From assembly GCA_012269595.1 (NCBI GenBank), contig JAAXJX010000011.1, positions 1 to 59,720 on the forward strand: 59,720 nt of DNA, given 5' to 3'. Made by a program: the position numbers and the translations under genes. This DNA comes from Planctomycetia bacterium (GTDB lineage: Bacteria; Planctomycetota; UBA8108; UBA1146). Positions within the stretch are counted from its first letter, which is position 1. Every line of letters starts with the position of its first letter. Shown here in pieces: positions 15,205 through 22,853 of this stretch. A model generated the notes under the pieces. The model was not told the DNA's origin, ran no database searches, and saw only the letters and a program-made list of their open reading frames with translations.

Positions 15205-15224
15205 GACGACTCCCGGAGATCGCT
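15182..15224. terminator. Perfect 12-bp inverted repeat between the zinc-ribbon gene and tRNA-Val
   Basis: AGCGATCTCCGG (15182-15193) pairs perfectly with CCGGAGATCGCT (15213-15224) across 19 bases. Position suggests a terminator for the minus-strand zinc-ribbon gene ending at 15249. It lacks a clean T tract and overlaps the presumed tRNA promoter. Confidence 0.5.
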
Positions 15225-15248
15225 GAAGAAGGGGTTTAGGGGGAGGGA

Positions 15249-16349
15249 TCAGACTCCTGCGAAGAAGCGGGCAATCTGGTCGAGAAGTTGACCACCATTC
15301 TGCTGGACCTGAGTTCCGAATCTCAGCAACGCCTGATAGGCCGGAGAATCGGCCCCTGCATGCCAGGCGGAGAGAACCACCAGTGAAGGCAGAGTAAACA
15401 GCACAGTGTAAACCCCGATGGTGGTCCGGGTCAGGACCGGTGCCGGGGCCTCTCCGCGCAGATCCACCTCTGGCAGATCTTCTCCTGCCGCCAAAGCACT
15501 GAGGGCGGCGGTCAGATCGTCTGCAGGAGTCGTGACGCTGGCAGGAGGTGTTTCAACGGTTTCCTCTTCCGTCTCCATGGCGGTGATGACGTCACCGCTG
15601 GCCGCTTGCATTTCTGCTGCAGCGAGAGCGGCGGGGGAGACAAATCCTGCGGAGGGGAGATCGGATTCGTAATGATCCGCATCTGTTTCCCCATTCATGG
15701 AAGGATCATCGTTTTCTGTCATGTCATCGAAAGAGCCGATGTCATCCGCAATCCGGTGGACTTCCTGTCGAAGCTGTTCCAAATCCTGTGAAGAGCAGGA
15801 GGGTTGTGGAGCACCGAACTCATCGCCGGGGAGAATCACTTCTCCATCCACATCGATCACCATCCATGTTTCACAGCGAGGGCAATTGACCTTGCTGCGC
15901 TCGGTCACGGCTTTGACTGAGAGTCTTCCGGCACAGGCAAGGCAATCAAACTGCCAGGACTCGACCTCTTCGGCGGAGTCTGATTCTTCAGTGATTTCGT
16001 TGTCTTCCACTTGGGAAAAGTCCGGCAGATCGAATTCGTCCACATTCACCGGTTGGTCCAGTCCGAAGACGTCATCTTCAACCAGGGTCAGTGTGGAATC
16101 TTCAGTGGGGGCGGGAACACTTCTCTTGTGGGCGATGGTCTCACTGGAGAAGAGATCCAGATCTTCCATCGATTCGCCAGAAGACTGGAATCCTCCGGTT
16201 TCGTTGACCATGGGGTCATCGAGCATGGAGAGTTCATTGCTTGCCGGTGATTCTTCCGTGGCCCCGGAGCATCGGGCGCAACGAATGGCACCATCTTCAG
16301 GACCATGGTTCTTGTCGGTGATGGCACCGCAATCGTCACAGTAGATCAT
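15249..16349 (-). CDS. Zinc-ribbon protein with C-terminal membrane anchor
   Basis: A 366-residue protein with two Cys4 zinc ribbons in an acidic, low-complexity chain. The first is at the N terminus (YCDDCG and IRCARC, residues ~4-27). The second lies near residue 135 (FDCLACAG and VNCPRCETWMVIDVDG), like the MJ0042 or lysine-biosynthesis-type ribbon. Residues ~310-335 (GVYTVLFTLPSLVVLSAW) form one membrane helix near the C terminus. AGGAG precedes the ATG. It follows a small membrane protein gene by 12 bases in a two-gene operon. Zinc-ribbon, disordered and single-helix proteins of this type are common in planctomycete-like and myxobacterial genomes; its function is unknown. Confidence 0.75.
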   Translation of the reverse strand: MIYCDDCGAITDKNHGPEDGAIRCARCSGATEESPASNELSMLDDPMVNETGGFQSSGESMEDLDLFSSETIAHKRSVPAPTEDSTLTLVEDDVFGLDQPVNVDEFDLPDFSQVEDNEITEESDSAEEVESWQFDCLACAGRLSVKAVTERSKVNCPRCETWMVIDVDGEVILPGDEFGAPQPSCSSQDLEQLRQEVHRIADDIGSFDDMTENDDPSMNGETDADHYESDLPSAGFVSPAALAAAEMQAASGDVITAMETEEETVETPPASVTTPADDLTAALSALAAGEDLPEVDLRGEAPAPVLTRTTIGVYTVLFTLPSLVVLSAWHAGADSPAYQALLRFGTQVQQNGGQLLDQIARFFAGV

Positions 16350-16361
16350 GGTTTTCTCCTA

Positions 16362-16850
16362 TCAGACCCAGAGGCCGGAACTGTAGACCAGTGCGAGACC
16401 GCACAGTCCGACATTGACGGTCAGCGGAAATTTGCTCAGCGATCGGGTTCGCTGATCCAGTGTCAACACAAGGGCGGCAAAGATCCCCACACCGGCCTGG
16501 ATTACCGCAACGGACAGGGTCAGGCCGGGGAGTACAGGTCCACTGGTCGAGGTGAAGTGGATTGCCAGCGCGAGACATGCTGCGACGACGATGGCACATC
16601 CGAGAGAAACCGTTTGCAGAAAATCTCCACGATGAAATGTCGTGTCGCCGGTGGGGATGACACCAATGCTCAAGGCAAGAAGGCTGAAGAGTGCGACAAT
16701 TGATTTGAAGGGGGATCCCGCGACCGCCATCGATTTCAAAGGTTCCGGAAGATCCGGAAACTGCTGAAGGAGGAGGCCGGGTACATTCAGTGAAACGAAT
16801 GCAAAGCCGGCGATACCGGTCAGGGTCAGGACCGTTTTCCACGAAGTCAT
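16362..16850 (-). CDS. Small polytopic membrane protein
   Basis: A 162-residue protein with about five hydrophobic segments, including LTLTGIAGFAFVSLNVPGLLL, IVALFSLLALSIGVI, LGCAIVVAACLALAI, VAVIQAGVGIFAALVLTL and NVGLCGLALVYSSGLWV. It has no recognised domain. It starts an operon with the zinc-ribbon protein 12 bases downstream, so the two may act together at the membrane. The divergent 324-base region before it contains a foldable element at 16875-16927. Confidence 0.65.
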   Translation of the reverse strand: MTSWKTVLTLTGIAGFAFVSLNVPGLLLQQFPDLPEPLKSMAVAGSPFKSIVALFSLLALSIGVIPTGDTTFHRGDFLQTVSLGCAIVVAACLALAIHFTSTSGPVLPGLTLSVAVIQAGVGIFAALVLTLDQRTRSLSKFPLTVNVGLCGLALVYSSGLWV

Positions 16851-17174
16851 GATGACCTTTCAGAGCAAGAGCTCGTGGACCCGGGCCAAATGCCGGAGAT
16901 GCCCATGACATCTGCGGATGGGTCCACGGAGAAGACTACGATGGTCGCTGTCACTGCGTCGAATCGGTCAATTTCGCTCGCAAGGGGGTCTCCTGAGCCT
17001 TGCAAGCATGAATCCCTATCCAACGGGGGGCCTGCCAATCAGGGGGATCACACAAATTCTCCATAAGATGTTATTCTCATTGGACGTGTGAATGAGCACA
17101 CGGTCTGAGTACAGGGGAATGCTTCCCGAACCAGCTCCCCAGACAGGGAGTCGGGAACCAGTGGAGGATTCGGC
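16851..17174. other. Divergent intergenic region with a three-way-junction-like element
   Basis: No gene with support lies here. At 16875-16927 an outer stem GTGGAC/GTCCAC (16875-16880 with 16922-16927) encloses two adjacent hairpins, CCGG-N8-CCGG (16881-16896) and AGATG-N7-CATCT (16897-16912). The fold is possible on either strand and lies in the leader of the minus-strand membrane protein gene. The remaining ~250 bases toward the PaaK-like gene show no clear promoter beyond A/T-rich TATTCT near 17069. Confidence 0.35.
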
Positions 17175-18692
17175 GTGGGGATGCACGGAAGATTTACACC
17201 GAGTGGTGCTTTGGCCAGGAAATGGGATCATCCCGATCCCCAGAGTCTTGAGCGTTTGCAGATGGAAAAACTGCGTCGTCACCTTCGTGAAAAGGTGCTG
17301 CCGTTTCATCCACACTATCGGGAAAAACTGGCGGGTCTTGAGATCGATGCACTGCAGACCTATGCGGACATGGATCTGATTCCCTTTTCCTCCAAGTCAG
17401 ATGTTGCCCCGACCGCAGAGCATCCCGATCGCCCCAAAAGTTTTGTTCTTCAGCCGGATGCCGAGTCCGTCAAGAAAGTGTTGACTCCTCTCCAGAAGGC
17501 GGGCCTGATGTGGACTGCCCTGCGTCATGGAAAGGCGGAGGTCAAGAAGAGGCTCGGGACCGAGTATCGTCCGGTCCAGGCGTTCTTCACCACGGGGCGT
17601 ACGGCACTGCCGACCTCATTCTTCCTCAGTCGATACGATATCGATGTTCTGCAGGAAGCGGGCAAGCGCATGGGGGAGGTGATCGGTGTCGACAACTCCA
17701 CCGATCGTCTCGTCAGCGTCTTTCCCTATGCCCCTCATCTGGCTTTCTGGCAGGTTCATGGTGTGGGTCTTGCGAATGAACTTTTCACCCTTCACACCGG
17801 TGGTGGCCGTGCGATGGGGACGGATGGAATTTTGCGTGCCCTGGAAAAGATGCGTCCAAGCCACCTTTGCGGAATCCCGGGATATGTTTACCACCTGATT
17901 CGTCAGGGAGTGGAAGAGGGACGCGATCTTTCTTCGATTCGTGTCCTGTTCCTCGGAGGGGACAGGGTGACTCAGGGATATCGGGACAAGTTGACCGAGT
18001 TGTTGCGCAGCAATGGTTCGGAGAATCCCAAAGTGGTCAGTGTTCTCGGTTTCACCGAGTCAAAGAAATGCTGGATTGAGTGTGAAGGCGGTGTGGAAAC
18101 CGGATTCCATACTTACCCCGATCTCGATCTCTTTGAGATCGTCGATCCAGAGACAGGGAAAAGGCTTCCCGATGGGGAAACCGGAGAGCTGGTTTACACT
18201 CCCCTCGATGGGCGAGGCTCGCTGATTCTGCGTTATCGAACCGGTGACCTCATCAATGGAGGAATGACCCACGAACCTTGCCCCGCCTGTGGACGGACAG
18301 TCCCCCGATTCGCATCCGATTTGAGTCGAGCCTCCAACAAGACCGACATGTCGCTGACCAAGATCAAGGGCACCCTCGTCAACTTGAACGTCATCACGGA
18401 TCTGCTGACAGATTCAGGGCTGGTGGACGAGTGGCAGGTCGTCTTGAGCAAAAAGAACAATGATCCTCTCGAGGTCGATGAGTTGCATGTCTCCGTCAGT
18501 CTTCGGGATCCGGAGACCGAGACGATCGCTGCCGAGAAGTTGGCAGGACAGATTCAGGAAGCCTCTGAGGTTCGACCGAGCACTGTGAGCCTGGTGGGCC
18601 GCGAGGAGATGCTTCAGCGTCTGGGTATGGAAACCCAACTGAAAGAAGCCAGGGTCGTCGACCTGCGTGATTCTGCCGGTGAGGATGACTGA
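17175..18692 (+). CDS. PaaK-like adenylate-forming ligase
   Basis: A 505-residue member of the phenylacetate-CoA ligase branch of AMP-binding enzymes, which activate a carboxylate as acyl-AMP and pass it to CoA or another thiol. FFTTGRTALPTSFF stands where the Ser/Thr/Gly-rich ATP loop lies. VSVLGFTESKKCW is the A5-like region, and LILRYRTGDLI contains the ribose-binding Asp. A CPACG pair near residue 369 and the small C-terminal ThiF-like lid domain follow. GTG at 17175 has GGAGG 7 bases upstream; ATG at 17181 is the alternative. Substrate is unknown. A patatin gene follows after three bases, then lipA, so fatty acyl or lipid substrates are a fair guess. Confidence 0.8.
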   Translation: MGMHGRFTPSGALARKWDHPDPQSLERLQMEKLRRHLREKVLPFHPHYREKLAGLEIDALQTYADMDLIPFSSKSDVAPTAEHPDRPKSFVLQPDAESVKKVLTPLQKAGLMWTALRHGKAEVKKRLGTEYRPVQAFFTTGRTALPTSFFLSRYDIDVLQEAGKRMGEVIGVDNSTDRLVSVFPYAPHLAFWQVHGVGLANELFTLHTGGGRAMGTDGILRALEKMRPSHLCGIPGYVYHLIRQGVEEGRDLSSIRVLFLGGDRVTQGYRDKLTELLRSNGSENPKVVSVLGFTESKKCWIECEGGVETGFHTYPDLDLFEIVDPETGKRLPDGETGELVYTPLDGRGSLILRYRTGDLINGGMTHEPCPACGRTVPRFASDLSRASNKTDMSLTKIKGTLVNLNVITDLLTDSGLVDEWQVVLSKKNNDPLEVDELHVSVSLRDPETETIAAEKLAGQIQEASEVRPSTVSLVGREEMLQRLGMETQLKEARVVDLRDSAGEDD

Positions 18693-18695
18693 CCG

Positions 18696-19574
18696 ATGAC
18701 TTCCATCTCCGTCGCACTCGGTGGCGGGGGAACCCGCGGATTGGCTCATCTGGGAGCCTTGCAGGTCCTCGAAGAAGAGGGCATTCCCGTCAGCCATGTT
18801 TCCGGCATCTCTGCCGGAGCCATCACCGGCGCTCGCTGGTGCCTCGATCCCAATGCTTCGATTCTGGCATTGCGTGCCATCGAATTACTGTCCTCTCCCG
18901 AATTCCGCCGTTTGCGCATTGGTGGAATGATGCTGGCTGCCGCCAATGAAGAACGTACCGGTCTCCTGGAAACGCTGCGGTCGCTGGTTCGTCGGGGTTT
19001 GCATATCACGCACTTGGCCCGACGACATTCCGTGGTTGAGGAAGGGGTTCTGGAAGAGTTGGTGAACCTTCTCGTGGGAGAGGGGACATTCAGTGACTGT
19101 CGGATCCCTTTTCAGGTGGTTGCCCTCGATCTCAAGGAAGCTCGATTGGTAACGATCAGAGAAGGGGATTTGCTGCCTGCGATCACGGCCTCTTGTGCTT
19201 TGCCGGGGATCTTTCCGCCGGTGGAGTTGGAAGAGATGCAGTTGATCGATGCGGGAGCGGTTTCCAGTGTTCCTGTGGCAGCGGCGAGAGCTGCAGATCC
19301 TGAAGCGTTTGTCCTTGCCATCGATCCCTCGAGAAGACTGGTTCCCAGTGAGGCGAAAAAAAGTGGCATGGAAGTGATCCAGAGAGTGGCCGGAATCGCC
19401 AGAAACTGGCTGACTGAACAGGAACTGGCTTCCGCAGATCTGGTGGTTCGCCCCAGAGTGGGTCAAAGACTTTGGTCCGACATGAGCAATCTGACCAGCC
19501 TGGTCGAAGCGGGTCGTGTGGCGATGCAGGAAGCGATGCCCCGATTGCTCGAATCCCTTGAAGAGCGCTTTTGA
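18696..19574 (+). CDS. Patatin-like phospholipase
   Basis: A 292-residue serine lipase of the patatin/RssA type that cleaves acyl esters of phospholipids. All key elements are present: the oxyanion loop GGGGTRG at residues ~9-15, the nucleophile elbow GISAG near residue 36, and the catalytic Asp in LIDAGAVSSVPV near residue 187. No signal peptide or membrane helix is seen, so it should act in the cytosol or at the inner membrane. It begins 3 bases after the PaaK-like gene and is surely cotranscribed with it. RssA-like proteins without extra domains have poorly known natural substrates. Confidence 0.93.
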   Translation: MTSISVALGGGGTRGLAHLGALQVLEEEGIPVSHVSGISAGAITGARWCLDPNASILALRAIELLSSPEFRRLRIGGMMLAAANEERTGLLETLRSLVRRGLHITHLARRHSVVEEGVLEELVNLLVGEGTFSDCRIPFQVVALDLKEARLVTIREGDLLPAITASCALPGIFPPVELEEMQLIDAGAVSSVPVAAARAADPEAFVLAIDPSRRLVPSEAKKSGMEVIQRVAGIARNWLTEQELASADLVVRPRVGQRLWSDMSNLTSLVEAGRVAMQEAMPRLLESLEERF

Positions 19575-19633
19575 AGATCCCCCAGACCTCGGGGAGACTT
19601 GCCCACATCCGTTTTCGGGGCTAGGGTGCCCAA

Positions 19634-19651
19634 GGCAGGATTGAGCCTGCC
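19634..19651 (+). other. Hairpin abutting the lipA ribosome binding site
   Basis: GGCAGG (19634-19639) pairs with CCTGCC (19646-19651) around a 6-base loop, and GGAGG of the lipA Shine-Dalgarno begins at the next base. It could affect ribosome loading; a chance hairpin is also possible. Confidence 0.35.
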
Positions 19652-19661
19652 GGAGGTACCG

Positions 19662-20582
19662 ATGAGCACCCCGGAAAACCCATCTTCCCCGCAAGTGGAC
19701 GAAAAACGCTGGCAACGGAAACGCCTTCCCGAGTGGCTCAGAATGCCACTTTCAAAAGGGGCACGCAGCCGTGATACGGCGGACTCCCTTGAGAGCCGGT
19801 CGCTGAACACCATTTGTGAAGAAGCACGCTGTCCCAATCGCAACCACTGTTGGTCCAGGGGCACGGCCACGTTTCTCGTCATGGGCGAAAAGTGCACGCG
19901 CTCTTGCCCCTTCTGCTCTGTTGCCGGTGGAGTTCCAGGAGCACTCGATCCGGAAGAACCCCGAAAAGTGGCGGAAGCCGCCCTCGAGTTGGGGCTTCGC
20001 CATGTGGTTGTGACCTCGGTCAACAGGGATGATCTGGCCGATCAGGGGAGCCAGCATTTTGTGGAATGTATCGCGGAGTTGCGGAAGCAGATTGAGGGGG
20101 TGAAGGTTGAAGTTTTGACCCCTGATTTCCGTGGGGATTCGGACGCCATCGATCGCATCATCGAGGCACGCCCGGACGTCTTCAATCACAACATCGAAAC
20201 GGTTCCCTCCCTCTACAAGCGGGTGAGACCCGGTGCCCGTTATGAGCGCAGTCTCGAGCTTCTGGGAAGGGTTGCCGCCCGGGAAACTGAAACTGGGCAG
20301 AACAGAATGTGGCCCAAGTCCGGGCTGATGCTCGGACTCGGGGAAACGGAAGATGAGGTCAAATCTCTCCTTGAGGATTTGCATCGGGTAGGGGTGAAGA
20401 TCATCACCATCGGACAGTATCTCCAGCCGGAACCCGGTAGCCTGCCCGTCGAAGAATACATTCATCCGGACCGCTTCGAGGAATGGCGTGAATTCGGTGA
20501 GTCCCTGGGCTTTCCCATGGTCTTTTCGGGTCCGTTTGTTCGCTCCTCCTACATGGCGGATGCCCAGGTGCCGCTGTCGTGA
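19662..20582 (+). CDS. lipA: Lipoyl synthase
   Basis: Radical SAM enzyme that inserts two sulfur atoms into octanoyl groups on the E2 and H proteins to make lipoate. Both iron-sulfur cluster motifs are intact: Cys52-Cys57-Cys63 for the auxiliary cluster and CTRSCPFC (Cys78, Cys82, Cys85) for the radical SAM cluster. The C terminus carries the RSSYMA motif, whose Ser binds the auxiliary cluster. The start at 19662 follows GGAGG by five bases and gives 306 residues, a normal length. The stop overlaps the start of tmk. No lipB is in the window. Confidence 0.98.
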   Translation: MSTPENPSSPQVDEKRWQRKRLPEWLRMPLSKGARSRDTADSLESRSLNTICEEARCPNRNHCWSRGTATFLVMGEKCTRSCPFCSVAGGVPGALDPEEPRKVAEAALELGLRHVVVTSVNRDDLADQGSQHFVECIAELRKQIEGVKVEVLTPDFRGDSDAIDRIIEARPDVFNHNIETVPSLYKRVRPGARYERSLELLGRVAARETETGQNRMWPKSGLMLGLGETEDEVKSLLEDLHRVGVKIITIGQYLQPEPGSLPVEEYIHPDRFEEWREFGESLGFPMVFSGPFVRSSYMADAQVPLS

Positions 20583-21226
20583 TGGAGCGTTTCATCGCCT
20601 TCGAAGGACCGGACGGTTGTGGCAAGTCGACGCAGATGGATCGACTGGGCCAGTGGCTCGAATCCCGCGGAGAAAGAGTCGTCAAGGTTCGTGAACCCGG
20701 TTCCACCGAGTTGGGAGAAAGGATCCGCACCATCCTCCTGGATGCCTCGATTCCGATGACTGCGGAGGGGGAAGCGTTGCTCTTCTTTTCCTCCCGCTGC
20801 CAATTACTTTCGGAGGTTATCGTGCCCGCCCTCGAAAGAGGAGATTGGGTCCTCGCCGATCGCTTTTATCTGTCGACCATCGTTTATCAGGGAATTGCCG
20901 GTGATCTCGGAGAAGAGCGGGTGATGGAGTTGTGTCAGGGGATTCTTGGCTCACGCAGGCCTGCATTGCATCTGACACTCGATCTGCCGACCGATGTTCT
21001 CCTTGAGCGCTTGCGGTTGAGAGCGGGGGAAGGCGATCGCTTCGAATCCCGCGAGGGAATGATCGAAAGAACTGCAGAAGCGTTTCGCAGTGCCAGTGGA
21101 CTTCCTGGAGATCGGGTGGAGCGCATCGATGCTCTGGGCACCGAAGAGGATGTGGCTGCGCGAATCCTTGCGGTGATTGAATCTCTCCGGGTGACAGGTG
21201 ACTCGGGAGTCACGGATGGCCGCTGA
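20582..21226 (+). CDS. tmk: Thymidylate kinase
   Basis: Phosphorylates dTMP to dTDP for DNA synthesis. The P-loop GPDGCGKST is at residues ~8-16, followed by REPGSTELGERIR, the DR motif ADRFYLSTIVYQG, and a LID region with RLRLRAGEGDRFE. At 214 residues the length is normal. The ATG at 20582 overlaps the lipA stop (TGATG); a GTG three bases earlier is nearly as likely. The 3' end overlaps holB, matching the common tmk-holB pairing. Confidence 0.97.
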   Translation: MERFIAFEGPDGCGKSTQMDRLGQWLESRGERVVKVREPGSTELGERIRTILLDASIPMTAEGEALLFFSSRCQLLSEVIVPALERGDWVLADRFYLSTIVYQGIAGDLGEERVMELCQGILGSRRPALHLTLDLPTDVLLERLRLRAGEGDRFESREGMIERTAEAFRSASGLPGDRVERIDALGTEEDVAARILAVIESLRVTGDSGVTDGR

Positions 21227-22238
21227 AGATCTTTCCCCTCCTCTGGAAGCAGATCTTTCAGTTCGGGGATTTCTCGGTCATGAATCGATGCGACGCGGAT
21301 GGGGTCGTGGATTTGAGTCCGGAAGATTGGGCCATGCCCATCTGGTTGCCGGTCCGGAAGGGATCGGCAAGGGGTTTCTGGTTCGTCGCTGGGCCGCAAT
21401 GCTGTTGTGTCGGGATCCCCAATTCGGTGAGGCCCCCGATCCCCAGGCATGTGGCCACTGTTCTTCATGCCAGGCGTTGAAGTCGGGAAACCATGGCGGT
21501 TATCTGGAAATCTCCACCGAGGGCAGTGGCCCTGTAGAGATCGCTCGCATGAGAGAAATCCTTCACTTTCTATCCCTCCGAGCGGATGGCCGCCGGGTCA
21601 TTCTCATCGACAGTGCCGACCAGCTGCGCGAGGAAGCAGCCAATGCACTTCTGAAAATCCTTGAAGAACCTCCGGCGGAGACCCACTTTCTGCTGGTCTC
21701 ACACCGTCCCGCCAGACTTCTGAAGACGATTGTTTCCCGTTGCCAGCGCTGGTTATTGGGGCCTCTGGCTCGCGATCCTTTTCTCGAGATCCTCGATCGC
21801 CATGGGGTTACCGGTGACCTCGCCACGTTCCTTTTCGAGGGAGCCGGTGGCAGACCCGGGGCGGCCCTCCTGTTGGGGGAAGCCATTGAGCGCTGTGGGG
21901 GGATCGGTGCGTTTGGTCAAATTCTCGGTGAAGTTCCCGATGATCCCCGCGACCTGGTCAGTCTGACCTTGAGAGAGGGGGAGTCCTTCGATCGCCAGAC
22001 GGTTCAAAGGACACTGAAGGTGATCGGAGATGGGTTGTGGGCGTTCCGCGGAGAGACTCTGGAGTCCAGAGAGAGGGCGGCGACCCGGACACTGATGCTC
22101 TCGCACCTTGCCCGGCATCTGGAACGATTCGGCTCCGCCGATCTGGTCATCGAGGCGGTAGCGATGGTCCTACGTTCCGAAAATCCTCGGGATGTGGTCA
22201 GCCGGATTCCCCGGGTGATGGGCACTCATTGGGCCTGA
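21216..22238 (+). CDS. holB: DNA polymerase III subunit delta'
   Basis: Clamp-loader subunit that helps load the sliding clamp at the replication fork. It has an AAA+ fold with a modified P-loop (GPEGIGKG), a zinc site made by LLCRD and CGHCSSC (four Cys in total), the LIDSADQLREEAANALLKIL Walker B-like helix, EEPPAETHF, and the SRC motif in VSRCQRW. The start at 21216 has GGGAG six bases upstream and overlaps tmk by 11 bases; GTG at 21198 is an alternative. Length 340 residues is normal. It is predicted to be ATPase-inactive, as usual for delta'. Confidence 0.93.
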   Translation: MAAEDLSPPLEADLSVRGFLGHESMRRGWGRGFESGRLGHAHLVAGPEGIGKGFLVRRWAAMLLCRDPQFGEAPDPQACGHCSSCQALKSGNHGGYLEISTEGSGPVEIARMREILHFLSLRADGRRVILIDSADQLREEAANALLKILEEPPAETHFLLVSHRPARLLKTIVSRCQRWLLGPLARDPFLEILDRHGVTGDLATFLFEGAGGRPGAALLLGEAIERCGGIGAFGQILGEVPDDPRDLVSLTLREGESFDRQTVQRTLKVIGDGLWAFRGETLESRERAATRTLMLSHLARHLERFGSADLVIEAVAMVLRSENPRDVVSRIPRVMGTHWA

Positions 22239-22394
22239 TCCACACTCTGTGGGGGTCTGCATTATTTTTTTTCTTCAGGGCCGGTAATGGCTGCAGATCC
22301 GCTTGTTCATTCCTGTGGAATCCCTACCATTCGCCCTCGTTGGTCCAACGGGACGCCGAACGCCACGGCAACGCCCGGACCAGGAGGCGATCCG

Positions 22395-22853
22395 TTGCCG
22401 GATCCGACACCTGAAGAAAGGCTGGATGGATTGCTCCGGGTCTACCCGGAATATCCCCGTGAAGCCTACACGTTCCTCTTCGACGCGTTGGACAATGCCG
22501 TCAGGCATGTTCACCACGTGGAAAGCTACGTGCCTCTCTCTCCGCAGGATCATCAGCACGTTGCCGCAGGAGATCTGCTCGAATCTGTGCGACAGCAGGC
22601 CATCGCCGAGTTTGGCTGTCTGGCCGGCTGTGTCTTTGATTCATGGGGGATCGTGGTCTCCGAAGATATTGGAGCCATGGTCTTTGCTCTCATCGATCAC
22701 AAGCTGTTGGGACGCCGACCCAGTGACCGGATTGCCGATTTTGATCGCGGCTTCGGTGGGTTAACCTTCCACGAGGTGTTTTCGATCGAACCCCAATTGG
22801 AATATTGTCGGGAGAGAGACCAATGGATCGCCTCCTATCGCAGCGCTTCCTGA
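22395..22853 (+). CDS. Minf_1886 family protein
   Basis: A conserved protein of unknown function known chiefly from planctomycetes, verrucomicrobia and some other phyla. The hallmark stretch AYTFLFDALDNAVRH is present near residue 20, followed by HVAAGDLLESVRQQAI, VFDSWGIVVSEDIGAMVF and a C-terminal DRGFGGLTFHEVF. TTG at 22395 is chosen because AGGAGG (22382-22387) lies 7 bases upstream and the product (152 residues) then matches the family's usual 130-150. An in-frame ATG at 22287 would add a Pro/Gly-rich tail with poor ribosome binding. It overlaps the next gene by about 30 bases. Function is unknown. Confidence 0.82.
   Translation: MPDPTPEERLDGLLRVYPEYPREAYTFLFDALDNAVRHVHHVESYVPLSPQDHQHVAAGDLLESVRQQAIAEFGCLAGCVFDSWGIVVSEDIGAMVFALIDHKLLGRRPSDRIADFDRGFGGLTFHEVFSIEPQLEYCRERDQWIASYRSAS

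Noticed and set aside
22287-22394. N-terminal extension of the Minf_1886 protein from ATG 22287
   Set aside because: The extension is Pro/Gly/Thr-rich and unlike the family, and a perfect AGGAGG precedes the downstream TTG.
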